DNA of 64,000 nucleotides from Plecoglossus altivelis (lineage: Eukaryota; Chordata; Actinopteri; Osmeriformes; Plecoglossidae): assembly GCA_036571765.1 (NCBI GenBank), contig BROE01000010.1, positions 11,213,240 through 11,277,239 of the forward strand, written 5' to 3'. The position numbers and the translations under genes were made by a program. Of the stretch, positions 58,901 through 64,000 are shown piece after piece. Numbering within the stretch: the stretch's first letter is position 1; each line of letters begins with the position of its first letter. Below the pieces are notes generated by a model. The model was given only the letters and a program-made list of their open reading frames with translations, ran no database searches and was not told the origin of the DNA.

Positions 58901-58942
58901 CTGGTGTCAGTCAGCGACTTCAGTGACACAGATGATATATAG
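48763..58942 (+). CDS. dzip1: DAZ-interacting zinc finger protein 1 (DZIP1, iguana)
   Basis: Basal body/transition-zone protein needed for ciliogenesis and Hedgehog (Gli) signalling. The ATG ends exon 1 (48763-48765). Other exons: 49989-50579, 52250-52334, 52664-52800, 52981-53094, 53181-53294, 53382-53444, 53587-53715, 54049-54097, 54203-54253, 54535-54594, 55073-55275, 55431-55596 (or -55620), 55921-56059, 56248-56693, 56855-56976, 58572-58731, 58860-58942. Phases close to 904 aa (912 with the longer exon 13). The start MPFYNNIYYPY, the block FKFRQRRESVDWRRVSAVDV, FCSVEGERCPRCQSPVDPAL and RLAQLTVEYLLHSQE are DZIP1 family hallmarks. One C2H2 finger follows (CQHCDKAFMNSSFLQNHMQRRH), then coiled coils, a basic Pro-rich part and an acidic Ser end (SDFSDTDDI). 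DZIP1L is the alternative, but adjacency to claudin-10 favours DZIP1. Confidence 0.93.
50580..52249 (+). other. dzip1: large dzip1 intron 2
   Basis: 1.67-kb intron after the exon encoding the N-terminal domain. Apart from low-complexity stretches (poly-C near 50995), nothing recognisable was seen. Confidence 0.6.
55877..55912 (+). repeat. (GT)18 tract at a dzip1 3' splice site
   Basis: A pure GT repeat of 36 bases is followed by CACCGCAG and then the exon starting at 55921. There is no conventional pyrimidine tract between the repeat and the acceptor. Confidence 0.95.
56396..56486 (+). repeat. dzip1: 30-bp coding repeat in dzip1
   Basis: Three in-frame copies of a unit beginning AGGCTGACCCACGCCAAGCC encode RLTHAKPTPA/RPTHAKPTPA/RLTHAKPARG in the basic, proline-rich part of DZIP1. 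Confidence 0.9.
57188..58417. mobile_element. non-autonomous hAT element in dzip1 intron
   Basis: The left end TAGGGCTGCAAC and right end GTTGCAGCCCTA are perfect 12-base inverted termini. They are flanked by a perfect 8-bp target duplication, GTAGAATA (57180-57187 and 58418-58425), diagnostic of hAT transposons. Subterminal ATCGATTA repeats follow. A relic of a transposase start lies at about 57441-57547: MAEAEKSVRPKSYKVWEHF, a BED zinc-finger beginning, then, after a frame slip, CKICKSE. The rest of the transposase is missing. A 212-bp MITE is nested inside. Confidence 0.92.
58006..58217. mobile_element. palindromic hAT-type MITE nested in the hAT element
   Basis: The inverted ends CAGGGGTCTCCAATCCTGG and CCAGGATTGGAGACCCCTG bound a 212-bp near-palindrome. 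A perfect 8-bp duplication CTTTAACG (57998-58005 and 58218-58225) flanks it. Same family as the diverged copy at 12309-12499. It inserted after the outer element arrived. Confidence 0.92.
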
Positions 58943-59430
58943 CAATACTACTCTGATTTACTTGCTGCTTGACTGGTAGCATAGGTTTACAGACCTCAGG
59001 CGCTGAGACAATATCTATAAAAACAACTTTGAAATACAAAGAATGATTATTGTTTTTCCCCTGTAGTTTAGTTAAGAATTGTATATGTATCCAGAAACAT
59101 GTCTACACTCCAATAATCAGATATCGTTGTCTACTCAGGAGCCCATTGCAGTGCTAACTGACATGCTAGTCAATCTCTGCCTTGTGCAGTTTTCAGTATT
59201 ACGTTTTTTATATATCGAGTAGAATGGTTGTCTTTTTTTAAACGTTTGGATTTTGCATTCAAGAGAGGTACCTTTCCTTAAGGTACTGGATGTGGTGTGT
59301 TGTCATTTTTGTACTTTTGATGAAGCAGTTGTGAAAGAAAAGTGAATACATGCTTTTTATATTGAAAATATTTATACAAGCAGCGAAACGAATCGTATTG
59401 ATTCACAATATCAGTACTGTTGACACTTAA

Positions 59431-59436
59431 ATAAAC
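59431..59436 (+). terminator. poly(A) signal of dzip1
   Basis: AATAAA 489 bases after the dzip1 stop and only 55 bases before the claudin stop codon on the opposite strand, so the two 3' ends probably overlap. Confidence 0.6.
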
Positions 59437-59490
59437 TTGGTAGTTTACAATCGCTTTCTCCAATCCAGATGCTAAATCCAGCTCAGGCCA

Positions 59491-60838
59491 TCACACAAAG
59501 TCATCTATACCAAAGGACCTGATGGTTCTAGTGGTCCTGCTCCTTCGGCTGTCTCTGCCCCCCGGGTACAGAGGTGGCATCATGGTGACTCTTGACAGGG
59601 CTGGCTTCATGTACGTGCGCCTGGTGGCTGCGCTCCGAGCCGCGGCGTACGTAGCAGGCCTGCGGCCAGCCTCGGTGGATCTGCGAATTCAGAGCAATTG
59701 AAAAGACGCACGACGATGATGAGGGTTAAACGTGCAGTTGTCCTCAGGCAGAGAGAGTCCTGTACTACTCAGAGGAAGTAGGAAGTCTTACGTGAAGTGG
59801 AGCCCTTCTCTCCCAGAGAAGTAGCCCATGACAGCCCCCCCACAGATGAGCAGCAAAGACCCTCCCCAGCCGATGAAGACTGCTGCTCCGATTTCATATC
59901 TGGGTGGAAGGAAGAACAGCCAAGTGAGACGCCCGCCCTCCTTCAGTTTCAAACTAAACAACTTGCTCTTTTGTTAGTTCAGTCACCACCACGACTATGC
60001 AGACGTACTTCTGTCCGTGGAAAGTTGGATCGGCAAACTCCCTCCGAATCTTGTTACCCCACAATGAGTAGGTGATTAGACCGCAGAACCCTGGCAAGCA
60101 AAACACACCGTTGCAATGTTGATCCACACCCTATTAGCTCATCATTTGACAATCCAGCCCCCATTTAACAACATTAACTCACAAACACACACACACTTGG
60201 TTCGACAAAATCCCTCTCCTTAGCAAACAGATCTCACCAGACACAACGTAGGTTACGGCACCCGCGAAGGTCACCCTGGCGTTGGCAACCTCTGACCCCC
60301 CTATCTTGGTACACTTCATGCCCACCAGAGTGAGGACGGCAGCAAAGAAGCCGAAGATGACGGAGCAGACTGCCAGAGCCCGGCACACGTGGAGGAACAC
60401 TGACACAAGGAGGACGAGCTTACAGACAAGTGGAGAACAAACCAACTCTTGTTCAAACAAATCCACAACCAGAACAGGATGCGACGGTATTTAACCGTCA
60501 AACAACAACAAACAGGACTGTAAACAGACCCAACATCCTCATCTCTCCTAGTCCTACTTAAACGATACCAAAAAAATGATAAAATGGGGGGAGGGGGGAA
60601 GCCTACCTGGCAACCCCATCAAGGAGGGGTATTCTTTGCAGTCAGAGACACCCGTGGTGTCGGAGACACAATCCTTCCAGAGGTTGGAGTAATAGTTGGC
60701 AGTGGTGAGAACGATGGACCCCACCTCTGAGAAGGTCCAGTACTCCGTGGGCAGGGTGGAGCACACTAGAATCCACCCAGACAGGCAGGACACGAAGCAG
60801 CTCATCTCCATGTACATCACCACTGTCCGGTACTTCAT
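59491..60838 (-). CDS. cldn10: claudin-10
   Basis: Four-pass tight-junction protein; claudin-10 isoforms form paracellular cation or anion channels. Exons on the - strand: 60838-60607, 60399-60238, 60090-60009, 59899-59792, 59680-59491; phases close to 257 aa. The start is MKYRTVVMYMEMSCFVSC. The first extracellular loop has the claudin signature (LPTEYW, NLWKDC, then a second Cys in GVSDCKEY). Later come TM2 with LVGMKCTKIGGS, TM3, TM4 (GAAVFIGWGGSLLLICGGAV) and a short basic tail ending DDFV, a plausible PDZ ligand. GMKCTKIGGS is typical of claudin-10. It is tail-to-tail with dzip1, as in human 13q32. No TTTATT signal is clearly placed downstream, so the transcript may run into the dzip1 3'UTR. 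Confidence 0.9.
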
Positions 60839-62187
60839 GGCTCCAAGCTTGCTCTCACCCTGGAGGTTTGGAAAGCAGGTGAGAAGCACAAGATGTGAGT
60901 TTGAAGTGCCGGCTTGAAACAGGAGGGATCCGGAGGTAGGAGTCAGTCTTAACTGGCGTGAGTGAAGTCTGCTTTTGCTCAACGTTGCTCCTACAGGTTC
61001 CTGGTGGCTGGTTATGGATATCTGAGCCTTGATTTTGCTTATCTCATAGCTCATCACACAGGGCTTTGCTCAGTAAGCATCCTCTCTATTCCCATGATTC
61101 AGGGAGAGATAGTTTCAGTGTGCTGCCTGGGTGCAACCAGCCCTCAGTCTCCTGTCCACACTCACATCGTGGTTTGACTTAAAACAACCCTTATAGTCAT
61201 TTCAAACAGAACACAGTGTGACAAGATAATACGGTGTCACCAACTCGTCACTCGTGACAAACTATTGAGCTGATCAGGGAAAACCATTGTGCTCCTGAAT
61301 CAGAGAGATGCAGATTTGACTAAATGTCTTCAATCTGTCTTAAGTTGTACAACTATTCGAGAAAGTCTGTCACCTTGTATGGTTTTACCTCATGTTACTG
61401 TGTAGGTGGTATTAAAGTAACTGTGAGAGGATCATTTCCCCTAGCATGTTAGACAATCACAACAATATCACCTGGCATCATTTTGCTGTGGTGGAACTTG
61501 TTTGGACACGTCCCAATGATGGTAAACCGTGTTTTGGATCTTAATACCATCTCTTCTACCTTGTCCTCAAAGGCAGGCAGGCAGATGAGGATGTCGGGTC
61601 TGAAAGGAGCTTAGCTTTAACCTCGCATTTAATTGTGCCTTTTAAATCTGGTGTCTTATTTGAGTTGAGTAATTGATATGTGCGGCTGTATACAGTACAG
61701 GGAGCATCAAAAGAGCACTTTTCACATGTTCCAAGACCTCTCTAAGACCTGTGTAAGAAAAAACTAAGACATGTAGAAAAGTATTGTTTATTTGAGTACA
61801 AATACTGACACCGAGCATCACAGAAAATCCCATTGAATAGTGTTAGTAACATTTTATTTCTTCATGACATGAATCTAAATTCAAATCAGATTAAACATGT
61901 CCCCATTTCAACCTTCAATGAATCAGAATTATTCAAACAGAAATTTGGGAGTAAGGATACAGTAAGACCTTAGTATCAGGAAACAAACAGACCATTGTCT
62001 TCGCTGAAAAGCATCCACCACCCACCATCCACCAACCACTTGTCTTCATAACAACGATATCTATATACAGAACCCGGCTGTACACATGGGCACTTGTCTC
62101 TTAGGATGGTCACTGGTGCTGTTGTGTTCACTCACGGAGCCTGAGGCCCATCGCTGACAAGAGGACAGGACGTTTGACCCTGATAGG
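60839..62187. other. spacer between the two claudin genes
   Basis: No exon supported. It holds the promoter of the left claudin gene and the 3'UTR of the right one, with TTTATT (AATAAA on the - strand) at 61853-61858, about 330 bases after the stop at 62188-62190. Confidence 0.5.
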
Positions 62188-63573
62188 TCAGAGATAGGAG
62201 TTCTTCATGAATTGCCCTTTCTCGCTCCTCCGCGACGAGCTTGACAAAGAAGATGCTGACCTGCTGCTGCTTCTGGACTGGGAGCGGCCCGATTCGCTCG
62301 ACCCAAGCGTGCGACTTGACCCCAAAGACCTTTGGGACCGCCCCGACCGGGACGAGTCCCCAGGGGACGGCCTGCCCGACGTGGAGGGGATGGCTGAGAC
62401 TTCGGAGAGGGCCGACTTGGAAGACAGCTCGGACACGGTGGAAGCGTTGGCCTTGGAGGTGATCTGGGACACGGAGGACAGTGACTTGGCTTCCTCTGCA
62501 TGCGCATGAGGGACCCTCACCCTAAGGGAAAGGAGAGAGAAACAAGGCCACGCAGGCCTCCGATCAGCCTACCCACCGATGCTGGTACATGGACGTCTAG
62601 TGTACGACCTGCACGGCCACGTGTGTACTCACGGCTTATCGTCACAGAGCTGCTTGCACACTGAGACCAGGTAGAAGGCCCCCCCGGTGGCCTGAAACGC
62701 TGAGCCCACCCAGCCAAGAAACAGAGGGGTCCCCAGATCATACCTGGGGAAGGAAAGATCAAGGCTGTGAAAGGTGGGAACGAGAGAAACGAGAGAGAGA
62801 GAAACAAGGGAAAGACCCAACAGAAGAAGAGAGTGAGGGGGGGGTAGAGGTTAGGTACTTACTGTAATCCATCCATACCCGGGTTATAGTATTCCCCAGA
62901 GACATATACTGCGTAGACGGCATATCCACATGTGGACAGAGATCCTGCAATGAAGCACAATGGAGTCAATAACACCCCATCTACAGCATCACACTGGCTA
63001 GTTGACAGAGAGAGAGATAGAGAAAGACGTTTACCACTGGTGATGTGACAGAATCCTCCGAAGAAGATCTTCTTGTGCTTGGACTTTTCTTTGCCCCCGA
63101 TGTAGGTGCACTCCATTCCCATGATGCTGACCACGAAGCCCAGCATTCCTACTGCCAGAGCTGCCATCAGCAGGCCACGCACTATCTGGACATGGTCTGA
63201 GGTTCACAGCACAAAGCAAAACATGGCTCAGACTTCACACCAGAACTCGGCGTCATCATTAACAAGCAAGGTCTATTCTCCTCAGTTATGTTCCAACCGC
63301 AAACAGCCTTAGGTGGGGTCATCTCACAGTGCCGTACCCACCTTCCACAGACCAGAGCACAGGGAAGTCGTAGCAGTTGGCGACGGAGGTAGAATCTGTA
63401 AAACAGGACCTCCAGAGACTGGACCAATACCAGGCCACCTTGATGATGGAAGAGCCGCCCATGCCGCCAATAGTAGCGATCTTCCAGCCCTCCATCGCCA
63501 TGGAGCACGCCACGAAGATCCAGCCCAGCACCGTCATCAGGAAGCCCCAAATCTGCATCACGCGGATCTTCAT
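62188..63573 (-). CDS. claudin-10-like protein with a long Ser/Arg-rich tail
   Basis: Second claudin in tandem. Exons on the - strand: 63573-63342, 63196-63035, 62944-62863, 62743-62633, 62521-62188; 306 aa. The first three exon lengths (232, 162, 82) equal those of the left claudin gene, showing common origin. Start MKIRVMQIWGFLMTVLGWIF; loop 1 has the signature (MEGW, SLWRSC, SVANC). GMECTYIGGKEKSKHKK follows TM2, and TM4 is in FLGWVGSAFQATGGAFYLVS. The C-terminal exon is long and nearly all Ser, Arg, Gly and Lys (SRSGRSQRSLGSSRTLGSS), ending NSYL. It lacks the usual YV end of claudins but could still bind PDZ domains. The start ATG was chosen because it gives the standard claudin length before TM1. 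Confidence 0.85.
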
Positions 63574-63818
63574 CCTCAAGTCTGCCTATCAGGTCTAGAT
63601 TGAACTGACTGGGGGATGTTTGCGTGGTCGTCTCCTCTCAATCGATCCACCGATCCTCTCTAGTTAGATGTCATCCAGGTGTCCCTGCGTCTCCAGCGAA
63701 CCAGTGAGGTCTCTGACCGGGATGAAAACATGCTGATTTCAGGTAGGTTCAGGTGCGAGGCAGAGGAGGGCTTCAGAGCCTGTTTTCTGTAACATGACTT
63801 CCCTTATTCTTGTCCAGG

Positions 63819-63840
63819 GGGGCGGGGGGGGGGGGGGGGG
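63819..63840 (+). repeat. poly-G tract upstream of the second claudin gene
   Basis: Run of about 20 G interrupted once, in the 5' flank of the claudin-10-like gene. No exon was seen from 63574 to the window end. Confidence 0.8.
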
Positions 63841-64000
63841 TTACGACACGGGTGAGAGTCAGCTGGCTGTCAGGTTCCCAGAACCACCTGCAGAAGGTGT
63901 TGAGTTGCTTCGAAACGCTCACCTCAGCACAGCAGCTCAGATGAGCTCAGCTGTCAGCTCCACCTTTGACCCATATTTTAATGTTTTGGGAAGAATAATC

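Noticed and set aside
1..64000. CRISPR arrays, operons, tRNA/rRNA genes
   Set aside because: The DNA is eukaryotic. The tandem arrays have no spacers, and the only tRNA-like sequence is the SINE at 38.64 kb.

Overview
This is vertebrate genomic DNA, almost certainly from a ray-finned (teleost-type) fish. The genes are split into many short exons with GT..AG introns, intergenic gaps are small, and there are many TG and TACA/TACC microsatellites, minisatellites, hAT-type elements and tRNA-derived SINE remnants. All coding calls come from reading splice sites and translations by eye. For every recognised gene the exon phases close from start to stop, which is the strongest internal check available. 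I cannot name the species.

Layout, left to right: raph1 (lamellipodin; + strand, 2188-10333, possibly only the 3' part of a longer gene); alg11 (- strand, 12836-14922, complete); cpb2-like basic carboxypeptidase (+, 15480-18123), divergent from alg11 across about 560 bp; an unrecognised gene encoding an E/R/Q/K-rich coiled-coil protein (+, 19826-25986) whose large repetitive exon is broken by several frameshifts; rpgr (+, 26599-37339), with both the prenylated (CAAX) 3' end and the acidic ORF15 alternative end; two tandem CD2/CD48/SLAM-like immunoglobulin receptors (+, 39342-41681 and 42409-46255); dzip1 (+, 48763-58942); and two tandem claudin-10-type genes (-, 59491-60838 and 62188-63573), the first tail-to-tail with dzip1.

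The neighbourhood mixes genes that in human lie on 2q (RAPH1), 13q (CPB2, ALG11, DZIP1, CLDN10) and Xp (RPGR). dzip1 and the claudin-10 gene keep the adjacency known in human. rpgr and dzip1 both act at the base of the cilium. The CD2-like pair between them looks immune-related, and each member has an ISRE-like site just upstream of its start.

The best candidates for something undescribed are the unrecognised coiled-coil gene, the paired Ig receptors with ISRE-like sites, and a 35-bp minisatellite in rpgr that copies the 3' splice site of the next exon.
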